A stretch of 64,000 nucleotides of DNA from CALLPQ01 sp039819545 (GCA_039819545.1 JBCBRS010000001.1:186001-250000), one strand, 5' to 3'. Shown: positions 17,198 to 27,432, counted from the stretch's first letter. The notes: generated from the letters alone by a model not told the origin. Translations and numbers: made by a program.

Positions 17198-18943
17198 TCA
17201 ATCTTGTGGTATCTGGCCTTCGATCCACTGGTCAACCAGCTCGTCAAGGAGTGCGATGGGTAATGATCCGTGTCCCACGATCACATCGTGAAAGGCACGC
17301 CGATCAAAAGCCCGTCCAAGCCTTTTTTCTGCCCGGGCCCGCATGGCGAGAATGCGAAGCTCACCAATTTTGTAAGCTGTGGCCTGTCCTGGCCAGGTGA
17401 TGTAGCGATCAACCTCGGAAACAACCTCATCCTTGCTGAGCCCGGTGTTGGCGAGCAGGTAGTCAATCGCTTGCTGGCGTGACCAACCAAAGGCATGTAG
17501 GCCGGTATCAACCACGAGACGACAGGCGCGCCACATTTCATAGGTCAGCCGGCCAAAATCACTATACGGATCAGCGTAAAAACCCACCTCTTTGCCCAGA
17601 CGCTCGCTATAAAGGCCCCAGCCTTCGCCATAGGCGGCGTGGTAAACCGTTTTTCGAAACTCAGGTACGTCAAGCTCGCGTGCTATTGCGCTTTGATGGT
17701 GATGGCCGGGTACGGCTTCGTGCAGGGAAAGCGCCTCAAGATTGTAGAGCGGCTGGGCGGGCAGGTTCCCCGTGGCGATAAAGTATGTCCCGGGCGTGCG
17801 GTCGTCTGCTGCCGCCACGTAATAGGCACCCCGCCCTTTGGTTGCGCGCAACTCATAGGTATTGCGCGCAAGCCGACCAAACAGGCGCGGCATCTTCCCG
17901 TCCATGGTTTTGGTGATATAGGCAACCCGATCCAATAACGCTTGCTCCGTAGGCGCATAAAATTGGGGATCGGTGCGCAGAAAGGTCAAAAACGCTGCGA
18001 AATCACCGTCAAACTCAACCGCCTTGATAATTGCGTCCATCTCCGTGCGAATACGCGCCACTTCGCTGAGCCCGAGGGCATGGATTGTCTGAGGGCTCAT
18101 ATCTGTGGTGGTAAAATAAGTGAGGAGATAGTCGTAATAGGCCTCACCACCCGGAATGCTCGTTACCGCCGGGTTCTGACGACAGGCGGGCAGATAGGTT
18201 TCCCTGAAAACAGTCTCAAGGGCGCGGTAACCCGGAATGATTGCCTCACGGATCAGTTTGCGTCCCTGTTTACCCAGCAGCTTTTTTTCCCGAGCAGTGA
18301 ATTGCGCGGGAAACGTGCGAAACGGTGCGTAAAGATCGCTATCTTCTGGCTCCGCGGAAATCAGCGCGGTGATTGACGGCAGGACGCCATCAAGGGAGCC
18401 ACAATATTGCGTGATCCCTTTGCTGGCTGCTTCGCGCAACAGATCAAGATGGGTCTCATTATAGCGTGTGAAATCTGCAAGGCTGATGAGATAGCGGTCA
18501 TAATCTTCGCGGCTGTCAAAAGCCATATTGTAGGGAGCGTTAGAAAAATAGGTGTGGTAACCAAATAGACTCGTGATCGGAAAATAATGATCTGGCATCT
18601 GATGATGCATTGCCTCGGTCTCGCGCTCATAGGCGAATATCTGATAGGAAATCCTCGCCTCAGGGGAAAGTTTATCGGGATTGACCGCGGCCAGCCTCGT
18701 TATGATTTCGTCGTTAAAGGCTTGTCGCCGAGCCCGGCCCGTTGCAGAAAAATCCGGTAGCACCCCATCGGGGCGAAACGCATCGGGGTCGGTGCGAAAG
18801 AATACTTTTTCTTCCTGCGCCCGGGCCCAATGGTCCTCAAGGATGGCGTCAAACCGCGCCGTCTCCGATTGCTCGGTCTCAAGAGCACGCGCAGGCGTCA
18901 ATATCGTCAATAGACAACAGGCGATAAGGGAGATGATCCGCAT
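17198..18943 (-). CDS. DUF885 family protein, secreted metallopeptidase-like
   Basis: A 581-aa protein with a signal peptide (MRIISLIACCLLTILTPARA, cleavage about residue 20), so probably periplasmic. It carries the DUF885 hallmark HEAVPGHHHQSA, a zinc-peptidase-like HExxPGH motif, and the further family segment YGEGWGLYSERLGKEVGFY. The substrate is unknown. The Glu/His ligand pattern suggests hydrolase activity, not proven for this family as a whole. It stands alone on the minus strand. Confidence 0.88.
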   Translation of the reverse strand: MRIISLIACCLLTILTPARALETEQSETARFDAILEDHWARAQEEKVFFRTDPDAFRPDGVLPDFSATGRARRQAFNDEIITRLAAVNPDKLSPEARISYQIFAYERETEAMHHQMPDHYFPITSLFGYHTYFSNAPYNMAFDSREDYDRYLISLADFTRYNETHLDLLREAASKGITQYCGSLDGVLPSITALISAEPEDSDLYAPFRTFPAQFTAREKKLLGKQGRKLIREAIIPGYRALETVFRETYLPACRQNPAVTSIPGGEAYYDYLLTYFTTTDMSPQTIHALGLSEVARIRTEMDAIIKAVEFDGDFAAFLTFLRTDPQFYAPTEQALLDRVAYITKTMDGKMPRLFGRLARNTYELRATKGRGAYYVAAADDRTPGTYFIATGNLPAQPLYNLEALSLHEAVPGHHHQSAIARELDVPEFRKTVYHAAYGEGWGLYSERLGKEVGFYADPYSDFGRLTYEMWRACRLVVDTGLHAFGWSRQQAIDYLLANTGLSKDEVVSEVDRYITWPGQATAYKIGELRILAMRARAEKRLGRAFDRRAFHDVIVGHGSLPIALLDELVDQWIEGQIPQD

Positions 18944-18997
18944 AGGGGTTTCTTTTCTTCATTATGTTCGCAAAAGGGATGATAGGCACGCACCTGC

Positions 18998-19411
18998 CTA
19001 GGAGGGCGCAGCAGCGGTCTTGCGCCGGGTGCGTTTTGGTTTTGGTGAAGGGGATGATGAGGCCAAATTTGGAACGGGGGCCGCATCCTTGATCACCCGT
19101 TCCAGGACACCAAGGTATTCCACGAACTTTTTATGCCCCTGGGGCGTGATCTTGCAAAAGGTATGGGGCCGATTAGCTTCATAGCCCTTGATCAAATCCA
19201 CAAGTCCGGCCTCGGACAGGGCTTTCAAATGGCGGCTGAGGTTCCCATCGGTCAGGCCACAGAGTGATTTCAAATCCTTGAACGCAAGACCATCACGGTG
19301 GGTGACCAGCGACGTTAAAATGCCCAGCCGGGCTTTTTCGTGGATGACGCGGTCTAGCCCCTCGTAAGCGTAAGGCGCATCGGTTGGTTGCGGATCAGAG
19401 GGTTTCGACAC
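18998..19411 (-). CDS. winged-helix transcriptional regulator
   Basis: A ~137-aa MarR/ArsR-like winged helix protein: LDRVIHEKARLGILTSLVTH, then DGLAFKDLKSLCGLTDGNLSRHLKALSEAGLV (helix-turn-helix and recognition helix), then a wing with KGYEANRPHTFCKITPQG. I choose GTG 19411 because GGGAG precedes it; the ATG at 19441 is an alternative. The coding region overlaps the end of the upstream membrane protein gene, a regulator/membrane-partner arrangement seen with other regulators of this class. The C-terminal tail is Lys/Arg-rich. Confidence 0.86.
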   Translation of the reverse strand: MSKPSDPQPTDAPYAYEGLDRVIHEKARLGILTSLVTHRDGLAFKDLKSLCGLTDGNLSRHLKALSEAGLVDLIKGYEANRPHTFCKITPQGHKKFVEYLGVLERVIKDAAPVPNLASSSPSPKPKRTRRKTAAAPS

Positions 19412-20024
19412 GGTTTTCTCCCGATGCAGTTTTGAGGACAACCGCCATGACCGACTGGCCCACGAAGAAAGGCAGGCCCATCATGGCGGGGTGCAAGGTG
19501 CGGGTCTTGGCGGCGATAACGATCGTGGTGGCGCCCGCAAGAAAGTACCAGATTCCCACCAGCATCATGGATCGTGGCAAAGTACGGAGCGATGCAAAAA
19601 CACCAACCCCTACGAGGATTTGCCACAAGCCCGGCAAGGTCCACACCGTATCAGGGGCAAAGCGCCAGAACACGAAAGTGATCGCTGCGCCCGCAAGTCC
19701 AACCTGAAGAAACTGTTCGATCGCGCGCAGGATCATCGCATCCGCCATCCCGCCATGGTGGCGCCGCGAACGGGCAACCATCTCCGCCCCCACCATCAGA
19801 CAACATAAGACCGCGGTAGCAATCCACGTGGCAAGATAAGCCTCAGCCGAGGCGGCAAAGCCGGGCCGGACATTCTGAATCGTCATCGCGACCAGCGCGA
19901 GCACACCGGTGCCCGCAATAACCAACGGGCCAAAGCCCTGGAATAGGGACCCGGCGGCAACCTGTTCGCGGATCGAGCTGAGATCAGCCAGAGCCTGATC
20001 AATATCGGGCGGCGGAGACGACAT
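19395..20024 (-). CDS. polytopic membrane protein paired with regulator
   Basis: A 209-aa protein with about six hydrophobic segments (for example GPLVIAGTGVLALVAMTI, AYLATWIATAVLCCLMVGAE, LVGIWYFLAGATTIVIAAKT). It overlaps the winged-helix gene downstream by 17 bp or more, so the two are co-transcribed and probably co-translated. I do not recognise a named family. The pair may form a membrane sensor/regulator unit, which is inference from the overlap. Confidence 0.75.
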   Translation of the reverse strand: MSSPPPDIDQALADLSSIREQVAAGSLFQGFGPLVIAGTGVLALVAMTIQNVRPGFAASAEAYLATWIATAVLCCLMVGAEMVARSRRHHGGMADAMILRAIEQFLQVGLAGAAITFVFWRFAPDTVWTLPGLWQILVGVGVFASLRTLPRSMMLVGIWYFLAGATTIVIAAKTRTLHPAMMGLPFFVGQSVMAVVLKTASGENRVETL

Positions 20025-20070
20025 GTCCCTTTTAGACTTTGCCAGACAAAGCCTGTCAACCGGTAGAAAG

Positions 20071-20640
20071 CTATTTGCCAGGGGTCAGCGTGATGTCTTT
20101 TTTCTCGTCATCCCCCGCGAAGAATGCTGACTTGCGGACGGTGCCAATCTGCAGATTGACGAGGTTGGCTTGGGCCTGCCAGACGTCGCGCAGGATCGTG
20201 TTGTCAATCGTTACGGTACTGATCATTGTGACCGGGATCGGTAACTCGTCATAGACCCAAACGTAGGGGCCATCGACCTCGACGCCCACAGGTGTTGGGG
20301 TGGCAAGTTCTCCATCAAGCCACAGGAAAAAATTACTCCGGGTATAAAGAGCCAGCTTGTCCAAATCCTCTGGATCGGACATCAGGTCGGCTTTGCCCCA
20401 TTGTTCTTGTACGGCGTGTTCCGCGTCATGGAGATAAAGCCGATGGGCAATCTCGATATTGCCGCTATTGGCGTTGAACAACACTTCGGTGATGGCGACC
20501 TTCTGCTCATGGGCGACCGCATGGGTAGCAAAGTCTTGCAACGTTGATGCGGCAAGGACCATGGCCCACAGCAGGGTCATGGTGCTTGCACGCAAGACGA
20601 ACCGGGAGGAGGCTGAGGCCCTATAGCCTTTAACCCTCAT
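20071..20640 (-). CDS. DUF6702-like secreted protein
   Basis: A 189-aa protein with an N-terminal hydrophobic export segment (about residues 20-42, MTLLWAMVLAASTL). The mature part contains HEQKVAITEVLFNANSGNIEIAHRLYLHDAEHAV, the pattern of DUF6702 proteins that accompany M1 peptidases. The start codon overlaps the stop of the M1 gene by 11 bp, so the two are probably translated together. The function is unknown. Confidence 0.78.
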   Translation of the reverse strand: MRVKGYRASASSRFVLRASTMTLLWAMVLAASTLQDFATHAVAHEQKVAITEVLFNANSGNIEIAHRLYLHDAEHAVQEQWGKADLMSDPEDLDKLALYTRSNFFLWLDGELATPTPVGVEVDGPYVWVYDELPIPVTMISTVTIDNTILRDVWQAQANLVNLQIGTVRKSAFFAGDDEKKDITLTPGK

Positions 20641-23113
20641 CGCTGTCTTTATCGTCGTCGCCGTCGCCCTCTTTTTTCAGTTTCGTTTTCACGTCCTGAA
20701 TGAGGTCACGATTGGGCAGGGTCGGTTTGCGGTTGGATTTGTAGGCCTCAATCCGCGAGGGCAGAATACGGCGCGGGAAGTAGTTATTGTTGAGGTCCAC
20801 ATCGGCCGTCTCCAGATTGGGATCAAGGACGATGTCCTTGATCTCCTTGTCCCGGATCAACAATTTCGAGACGCGTTTCGCATTGCGGCGCCAGATCTCC
20901 GCGGGGATGCGGTATTCCTCGGTACTGTCATCCGTATAGGTAATATTCAGGATCAGCGGCATGACGAGCCCGCCTTTATTGGCAAAGTTGACCACGTAAA
21001 AATGCTCGCCATCCTTGATCGCCCGTTCCAGCGCGGTGCGTTCCCAGTCTTTCAAGCCTTTCAGCATGGACGTGTAGGCGTTGCGATCCTTATTGGTGAC
21101 GAGGTAGCCGCTATTGTTGTCGTAAAAGTCTTTCAACCACGGCTTGTCATTGATTCGGCCTTGCTTCTTTTCGGCGGCGTTACGCTGATCAGTGAGGGAG
21201 ACAGGAGCCTTCAGTTCTTCATCTTCGAGGAGCTTATACTCGATATCCGGATCCTCCGTATCAAGACGCATCTTAACCACATTCTCAATGGAAAGGTCCA
21301 CATGGTCGGTGGTGTAGAACCAGCCATGCCAAAACCAGTCGAGGTCAACGCCGGATGCCTCCTCCAGCGTGCGGAAAAGGTCCGATGGGGTGGGGCGTTT
21401 GAATTTCCAGCGATTGGCGTAGGTCTTGAACGCAAAATCAAACAGCTCACGCCCCAGAATGGTTTCGCGCAGGATGTTGAGTGCGGTGGCCGGTTTGCCA
21501 TAGGCGTTATTGCCAAATTGCAGGATCGATTCTGAATTGGTCATGATCGGCACCTGATTGGTGCTTTTCATATAGGACACCATATTGCGCGGCTCACCCC
21601 GGCGGGAGCGATAGTTGGGGTCCCACTCTTGCTCGGACACAAACTGCAGGAAGGTGTTGAGCCCTTCATCCATCCACGTCCATTGTCGTTCATCGGAGTT
21701 CACGATCATGGGGAAGTAATTGTGCCCCACCTCGTGGATGACGACGCCAATCAGAAAGCGTTTTTCTGCGGCTGAATAAGTGCGCTCTCCGTCGTCCTGA
21801 AGCTCTGTGCGCGGACCATTAAAGGTGATCATGGGATATTCCATGCCGCCAACGGGCCCGTTTACAGACTGGGAAACCGGATATGGGTAATCAAACGTCA
21901 TCCGTGAATAGACTTCCATGGTGTGGATCACGGCCTGGGTCGAGTAGCGCGACCAGAGGGGCTCGCCCTCTTTCGGATAAAACGACATCGCCATCACAAA
22001 GGGCTGCACGTCGCCGCCTTGCTCATAGCCTTGCGCGTCCCAGATGAATTTTCGAGACGAGGCCCAGGCAAAATCGCGCACATTTTCGGCGCGGTATTTC
22101 CAGGTTTTCATCTCCGTGGCTTTGGATTTTTCCGCTTCCAGCGCTTCTTCGGCAGTGACAATAAAGACAGGCCGCTCAGCCGTTTTTGCCGTCTCCAGAC
22201 GTTTTTTGTGGGTTTCGGTCAGCACATCGTCAGGGTTCTGCAAAACACCGGAGGCCGATACAATGTGGTCAGACGGTACCGTGATCTCCACATCAAAATC
22301 ACCAAATTCGAGGGTGAATTCACCGCGGCCCATAAATTCCTTGTTATGCCAGCCTTCATAATCGGAATAGGCGGCCATGCGCGGATACCATTGCGCCAGC
22401 AGGAAAATGTCATTGCCATCGTCGAAGGTCTCATACCCCGCACGGGCCGAAACTGCGTTCTCTTCGACCATATTAAAGGCCCAGTCGATGGTGAAGGTGA
22501 TCTTCTGGTTCGGCCGCAGGGGCGCTTCAAGATCGATCCGCATAAGCGTGCCGTTGATGGTATTGCTTAGCGCCTCGCCATCGGCATCGGTGACGGCCGT
22601 GATGTCAAAGCCGAAATCGTTATCTTTTTCCGCCTGATATTTCCGCAAAGCCGAGAAGCTGATCCGCGCGGGGCTGTTGCCGGTTGCCGACCGGGTGGCG
22701 GGGGCGCGGTTGCCGATACCGCCAAAGTCGGCGGAGCGCTCGGCAAGGCTATCGCTGCGGAAGCGGTTTTGATCCAGTTGCACCCACAGGAAGGTCAAGC
22801 TGTCTGGTGAATTGTTCGTGTAGGTAATAGTTTCAGAACCAGTGATCCGTCGTTCCGCCTCATCAAGGCTAACCTTGATGGAATAGTCGGCCTGCTGCTG
22901 CCAATAGGCAAAGCCGGGCGCGCCGCCCGCATTGCGATAGGTGTTGGGCGTGGGCAGGATTTCTTCTAACTGGCGAAATTTATCCTCAGACTGTCCTTTT
23001 GATTGCACAACTGGCCATTGGGCATGGGCTGCGTTCGTCACGCAAAGGGCAAACGCGCCGCCAATACTTAGCGCCATGCGCAAAAGAGAAGGTGAGAAGG
23101 GCCGCAATGCCAT
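20630..23113 (-). CDS. M1 family zinc metallopeptidase
   Basis: An ~827-aa secreted aminopeptidase-type protein. The zinc motif HEVGH sits in VVIHEVGHNYFPMIVNSDERQWTWMDEGLNTFLQ, with the third ligand Glu in MDEGLN, the normal M1 spacing. The substrate-recognition strip is GPVGGMEYPMITF, a variant of GAMEN. I choose ATG 23113 because it places a signal peptide (MALRPFSPSLLRMALSIGGAF...AAHA) at the very N terminus and has GGAG upstream; the longer frame to 23191 lacks sense as a leader. The extreme C terminus is acidic (DGDDDKDSDEG). Confidence 0.9.
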   Translation of the reverse strand: MALRPFSPSLLRMALSIGGAFALCVTNAAHAQWPVVQSKGQSEDKFRQLEEILPTPNTYRNAGGAPGFAYWQQQADYSIKVSLDEAERRITGSETITYTNNSPDSLTFLWVQLDQNRFRSDSLAERSADFGGIGNRAPATRSATGNSPARISFSALRKYQAEKDNDFGFDITAVTDADGEALSNTINGTLMRIDLEAPLRPNQKITFTIDWAFNMVEENAVSARAGYETFDDGNDIFLLAQWYPRMAAYSDYEGWHNKEFMGRGEFTLEFGDFDVEITVPSDHIVSASGVLQNPDDVLTETHKKRLETAKTAERPVFIVTAEEALEAEKSKATEMKTWKYRAENVRDFAWASSRKFIWDAQGYEQGGDVQPFVMAMSFYPKEGEPLWSRYSTQAVIHTMEVYSRMTFDYPYPVSQSVNGPVGGMEYPMITFNGPRTELQDDGERTYSAAEKRFLIGVVIHEVGHNYFPMIVNSDERQWTWMDEGLNTFLQFVSEQEWDPNYRSRRGEPRNMVSYMKSTNQVPIMTNSESILQFGNNAYGKPATALNILRETILGRELFDFAFKTYANRWKFKRPTPSDLFRTLEEASGVDLDWFWHGWFYTTDHVDLSIENVVKMRLDTEDPDIEYKLLEDEELKAPVSLTDQRNAAEKKQGRINDKPWLKDFYDNNSGYLVTNKDRNAYTSMLKGLKDWERTALERAIKDGEHFYVVNFANKGGLVMPLILNITYTDDSTEEYRIPAEIWRRNAKRVSKLLIRDKEIKDIVLDPNLETADVDLNNNYFPRRILPSRIEAYKSNRKPTLPNRDLIQDVKTKLKKEGDGDDDKDSDEG

Positions 23114-23283
23114 AGTCAGATCTCCGGATATCGCTTCGGGCCAACATGCCCATCTGCGCACCATAGGCAGAATTAAGCGGGGTGCAAGCAAGCGGGCGAC
23201 GGATGGAAAGATAATTGAACGGCGGCGTCACCGCGAGGAAAGGTGCTTTAACAATGCTGAATGATTGGCATGCGCGATTTGAG

Positions 23284-25839
23284 TTAGAACGCATCCAACA
23301 GCCGTTCGAGATACTCGATCTCTTCGTCACTGCGCCCTTGTTCGCCAAGTCGGCGTCGCAACTCTTCGATAACCTCGCGCGCCCGGGCGGGGTCTGCACC
23401 GTCGGGAACAGCCACATTGCCGCTGCCAATCCCGCCGGTACTGCGCCCAAGGGGATCAGTGTTTTCGCCCTCGGCATTGCCTTCTTGGGCGCTCTGGCCC
23501 TGGCCTTCGCGTTTGGATTGGGCCTCGGCTAACTCTTGCGCACCATCGCGCAGCTTGCCGATGGCGCGTTCCATGGCGCTGTTAGCGCGGCCATAATCGC
23601 CTTCGCCAAGCGCGCCCTCGGCCCGTTGCATTTCGCGAATGGCATCTTCAAGAGCTTCGGCGGCGGTGCCATCGGGATCAAGATCACCGCCCGGACCTTC
23701 ACCGCTCAAACTTTCCAGAAGCTCGCGGGTGTCATCGGCGAGTGTGCCCTGATCATCGGCGAGGCCGGTATTATCATCTGAAAGCTGACCATCAGCACGC
23801 TGATTTTCTTCAAAGGTGCGGTCCGAAAGTTCACGCTGGCGACCGATTAACTCGCCCGCTTGTTCGCCGGGCCCATCATTCTCCCCGGCGCTAGGGTCAC
23901 CATTGGGGTTCGGGGTGCCCGAGCCACTGCCACCACCACGGCTTAGTCGCAGGCTTTCAAGGATATTTTCCAGATCACTCAGGAGTTGGCGTGCCGCATT
24001 TTTGGCGCCAGAGCGGGAAAGGTCACCAATTGCCTCCAGCATTTCTTCAAGCTGATTGGCGCCGAGCTGATTATCGCCCTCACCGCCGCCGCCTTCGTCA
24101 ACGGCCCCCGATTGGGCCAGCGCAGTGATGTAATCGTCTATCGCCTGTTCAACGGCGGCCCGGCGCTGGTCGATCACCGTGTCGCTGGCATTTTGCTCCA
24201 GAGCCTGGCGCAAGGCCTCAATGGCTGCATCAAGCCGCCGCCGCGCAAGCTCCAGCGCCTGGTCTTCCAGCTCGAGGGCAAGTGGCCAAAAATGGTCAAC
24301 CGTATCCTGATAGTCACCATCACGGTCCGTTTGAACCCGCCAGTTGGCGGTGCTGAGCAAAAGATATTCTGACGTATCGTCAAAGAACTCTTCCGGCATT
24401 ATCGTGACGGCGGTAAAGGCATCGCGCACTTTCTGGATGGCGTCTCCTGCCACGGCGAGGCTTTGGCGTTGCTCAATGACCGCTTTAGCCAGCGGATTAA
24501 AAAACAGCCGATTGGGCAAGGTCAGCGCAACGTCTTCGGTAACGCCGCGATGGCCAGCGCCGTCGATAATCTCAAGCCGAGCAAGCACCTTGAGCCCCGC
24601 CCAGGGATCTTCATCGACGCCGAACACGGTCTTGCGTTCACCGCCGGGACCTGCCGCGCCGTCAATAACCCTTACGCGGCGCTCTTCCAGGCTCGCCGCG
24701 TCAAAGGCGGGCGCATCAAGCGGGCGATCCTGTTCTGGGTCGAGCCGATAGACAAATTCTGCGGCTGTCGCACCGTAATCATCCGTAAACGTATAATGGA
24801 GTGATACCTGGCGTTTGTCATTGATGCTGGGTGCTTCCACGAAAGCAACCACCGGCGGGGTATCAGCCTCCACATTGACCGGCCATAGGCCGCGTCGCCC
24901 CGCCAGCCGCAACTGCACGACCCCGCTTTCCCCAAGAACCAGCGTGGCGCGCGCAGCGCGGCTTTCATTTTGCGGTGAGGGCCGCGAAACTGTTTTGTCC
25001 TCCTTGCTCACCTCATCAGTTTCACCGTCATCATCGCCGGGGCGGCGGGTGGTGCCATCACCCAGGGTAAAGGAAAGATCAGCGCCGCGTTCGCCATTGA
25101 TCAGTGCGGTGAGGACCGCACCCTCGGGTACGTTCACCTGCGCCGCCAGCTCGGGCAAGTCCCCGCCAGCACGCAAGAGGTATATGGGGGCAAGGCCGGT
25201 ATAGGCAGGCGGGTCAATCCAAAGATCCGCCTGGCTTGCAATCGTCTGGCTCGCCGTGCCCGGTTGAACCCCGGCAGCCAGCCGGAAACGCCATAGATCA
25301 CCCGCCGCCACGACGCCTATCAACAAAAGCCCGGCCATCACAAAGCGTAACGCAAAAGGATCGACGGTTTCGGCGGTGCCATAGGTACCCTTTAGCCGCG
25401 CCTTGCTGGCCTGCGCGCGCATCTCCGCCAGATGGCGTTGCCACAAAGGGTTTTCGCTCGCTTTGGGGCTCTGCGGATTTGCGCCGTCAAACACATGGTC
25501 ATCAAGTGCTTGCAGGGGGGCGTGGCGAAAGGCGCTATCGGCTTCAATCCGCGCAATCGATTCATCGTCCCCGGGCCATTTAAGGCGGCGCAGACGGGTA
25601 AACGCCAGGTATCCTGCGCTCGACACCGCCATCCCCAGAGCCAGCCAATGGGCCCAGACCGGCACCAGACGCCAGCCGTCAAACAGGCTGACCACCGCGA
25701 TAAAGCTCAACGGCAATAGGAGCGGCAGGAAAGCGGGCCACAAACGCTCCCAAAACAGGACAGATTTAGCCCGGACCATGCGGCTGGTGCGGCGCTCTTG
25801 TGCCAACTCGGCACGATCAGGGGAACTTGGGTTGGTCAT
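23284..25839 (-). CDS. TIGR02302 / DUF4175 membrane protein
   Basis: An 851-aa protein of the alphaproteobacterial TIGR02302 family. Two membrane segments lie near the N terminus (LWPAFLPLLLPLSFIAVVSLF; HWLALGMAVSSAGYLAF) and a third near residue 170 (FVMAGLLLIGVVAAG). A large periplasmic part follows, then a long Glu/Gln/Gly/Asp-rich helical C terminus (from about residue 560) with coiled-coil character. The function of the family is unknown. The gene stands alone upstream of the M1 peptidase. Confidence 0.86.
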   Translation of the reverse strand: MTNPSSPDRAELAQERRTSRMVRAKSVLFWERLWPAFLPLLLPLSFIAVVSLFDGWRLVPVWAHWLALGMAVSSAGYLAFTRLRRLKWPGDDESIARIEADSAFRHAPLQALDDHVFDGANPQSPKASENPLWQRHLAEMRAQASKARLKGTYGTAETVDPFALRFVMAGLLLIGVVAAGDLWRFRLAAGVQPGTASQTIASQADLWIDPPAYTGLAPIYLLRAGGDLPELAAQVNVPEGAVLTALINGERGADLSFTLGDGTTRRPGDDDGETDEVSKEDKTVSRPSPQNESRAARATLVLGESGVVQLRLAGRRGLWPVNVEADTPPVVAFVEAPSINDKRQVSLHYTFTDDYGATAAEFVYRLDPEQDRPLDAPAFDAASLEERRVRVIDGAAGPGGERKTVFGVDEDPWAGLKVLARLEIIDGAGHRGVTEDVALTLPNRLFFNPLAKAVIEQRQSLAVAGDAIQKVRDAFTAVTIMPEEFFDDTSEYLLLSTANWRVQTDRDGDYQDTVDHFWPLALELEDQALELARRRLDAAIEALRQALEQNASDTVIDQRRAAVEQAIDDYITALAQSGAVDEGGGGEGDNQLGANQLEEMLEAIGDLSRSGAKNAARQLLSDLENILESLRLSRGGGSGSGTPNPNGDPSAGENDGPGEQAGELIGRQRELSDRTFEENQRADGQLSDDNTGLADDQGTLADDTRELLESLSGEGPGGDLDPDGTAAEALEDAIREMQRAEGALGEGDYGRANSAMERAIGKLRDGAQELAEAQSKREGQGQSAQEGNAEGENTDPLGRSTGGIGSGNVAVPDGADPARAREVIEELRRRLGEQGRSDEEIEYLERLLDAF

Positions 25840-25985
25840 GCTTTTTGCACTCTACCCTTTTTAACGGGGGCGGTCATCGTATGGGCGGTGACCTTTTTGG
25901 CAGATGATCCCGGCAAGGATGGGGCAGGTCAGGCGTTTGCAATGGATAGGGGTTGGGACATGGCGGGTAAGACAAGGCTAGGGGC

Positions 25986-26363
25986 ATGATATCGATATTT
26001 TCTGAAGATCGGCGCAAACGCCTTGGCCTGCAAGCGGCTTCGGCCCGGTCTCATAGCCTAAACAGGCAATTGGCACTCCTGGTGGCGATTTTTTATAATT
26101 GCGTTGGACTTGCTGATATTTGGTCAACGCATCTTGCGATCGCGAGCGGCGCCGGGGAAGAAGCCAACCCGCTGATCCGTGCCGCCATGGAAGATCTGAC
26201 CTGGGAAAAAGCGTGGATCACCCTCAAGTTGATGCTTCAATTTGTGGCGACGGCCATGGTGCTGTGGTTCCCCAACCGCTGGGTCATGTCCATTGTGCTG
26301 GGGGTTAGCGTCTTCATGGGCTGCGTCGTGCACAATAATCTGGCCATCGCCGGGTTCGTTTAA
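25986..26363 (+). CDS. DUF5658-like membrane protein
   Basis: A 125-aa protein with three hydrophobic segments (LALLVAIFYNCVGLADIWSTH; MLQFVATAMVLWFP; MSIVLGVSVFMGCVVHNNLAIAGF). The NxxDxxxTxxAI-type opening around LADIWSTHLAIASGAGEEANPL matches DUF5658 proteins, small inner-membrane proteins of unknown role. It converges with the YbjQ gene. Confidence 0.68.
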   Translation: MISIFSEDRRKRLGLQAASARSHSLNRQLALLVAIFYNCVGLADIWSTHLAIASGAGEEANPLIRAAMEDLTWEKAWITLKLMLQFVATAMVLWFPNRWVMSIVLGVSVFMGCVVHNNLAIAGFV

Positions 26364-26401
26364 GCGCGAAAAGGGCAGGTCTTGCCCCAAGCGGCTGATC
26401 C

Positions 26402-26725
26402 CTATCGCAACGTTACCGCCGTGCCGGAGATTGACACCATCAACATGGAGCCGCGTTGGGTATCGATGGTTTCATAGTCGATATCGACGCCGACAATCGC
26501 GTGCGCGCCGAGCGCCTCTGCCTCACCCACAATATCGTCGCTGGCGTGCTCTCGCGCCTCTCGCAGGGCAATCTGATAGCTTTCAGACCGGCCTCCAATA
26601 ATGTCGCGAATGCCGGCAAAAAGATCGCGAAAAATATTAACGCCCAGAATAGCCTCGCCCGTGACGACGCCGCGAATTTCATAAATCTCGCGGCCTGGAA
26701 CGGTGGGGGTGGTGGTTAAGATCAT
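26402..26725 (-). CDS. YbjQ family protein (DUF74)
   Basis: A 107-aa YbjQ/UPF0145 protein, a small pentameric family of unknown function once called heavy-metal-binding. Family segments VTGEAILGVNIFRDLFAGIRDIIGGRSESY and AREHASDDIVGEAEALGAHAIVGVDIDYE are clear. ATG 26725 has GGAGGCGCCC upstream and gives the usual family start MILTTTPTV; the frame to 26788 is a spurious extension. Confidence 0.93.
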   Translation of the reverse strand: MILTTTPTVPGREIYEIRGVVTGEAILGVNIFRDLFAGIRDIIGGRSESYQIALREAREHASDDIVGEAEALGAHAIVGVDIDYETIDTQRGSMLMVSISGTAVTLR

Positions 26726-26844
26726 TGGGCGCCTCCTGCGGTGATTGGTATCACGATCCGATTGTGACCGGCAGGTGGTGATGATCATGGCAAAGTAAAG
26801 AGCTGGCCTGATCAGCTTGGCGGTCTTATGGCTCGGCTCGTCCG

Positions 26845-27357
26845 TCAGACAGTGCCGATAAAGGGGACCCCGCGCTTGCGCCCCTCATCGTCCATGCCAT
26901 AGCCGATGAGAAAATCGTCCGCACCCGCCTCAAAACCAACATAGTCCGCATCAATATCCGCGCTGCGTCCGGTTGCCTTGCGCACGAGGACGCAGAGCCG
27001 AACCGACGCCGCACCGCGGTCGAGGACCATATGTTTCGCAAAATGCAGCGAGCGACCGGTGTCAAGAACGTCATCGACAAGCAGGACATGACGTCCAGCA
27101 AGGTCCACGGAGAAATCCTTTAATAGCGTCACGACACCTGATGATGCGCGCGCGCCGCCGTAACTCGATAGCTGGACAAAATCCACATCGGGGTCGTGCC
27201 CCCCGGCACATAGCGCGCGCAACAGATCAGCGGCGAAGATAAAAGCCCCGGTCAAAACCGGTGCCATCAGAAGATCGCTCGGCATATCGGTTCTGATTTG
27301 GTCGGCGAGCGCGGTGGTACGGCTGGCGATATCGTTTGCGGAAAATAACGTCTTCAT
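26845..27357 (-). CDS. hpt: hypoxanthine phosphoribosyltransferase
   Basis: A ~170-aa purine salvage enzyme that converts hypoxanthine or guanine plus PRPP to IMP or GMP. The PRPP loop is HVLLVDDVLDTGRSL, and the base-binding end contains PDADYVGFEAG-like ADIDADYVGFEAGADDFLIGYGMD. The start is uncertain: ATG 27357 (MKTLFSANDIASR) matches family N termini; ATG 27393 is in frame and also lacks a strong ribosome binding site. It is followed on the same strand by YbjQ 119 bp away. Confidence 0.92.
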   Translation of the reverse strand: MKTLFSANDIASRTTALADQIRTDMPSDLLMAPVLTGAFIFAADLLRALCAGGHDPDVDFVQLSSYGGARASSGVVTLLKDFSVDLAGRHVLLVDDVLDTGRSLHFAKHMVLDRGAASVRLCVLVRKATGRSADIDADYVGFEAGADDFLIGYGMDDEGRKRGVPFIGTV

Positions 27358-27432
27358 GACCGTTTGCTTAGCGTGGTTCTGCGTGCTTGTCATTATGTCC
27401 GCGTGAGAGCGCGGTCAGCGGCGGCGTGGCAA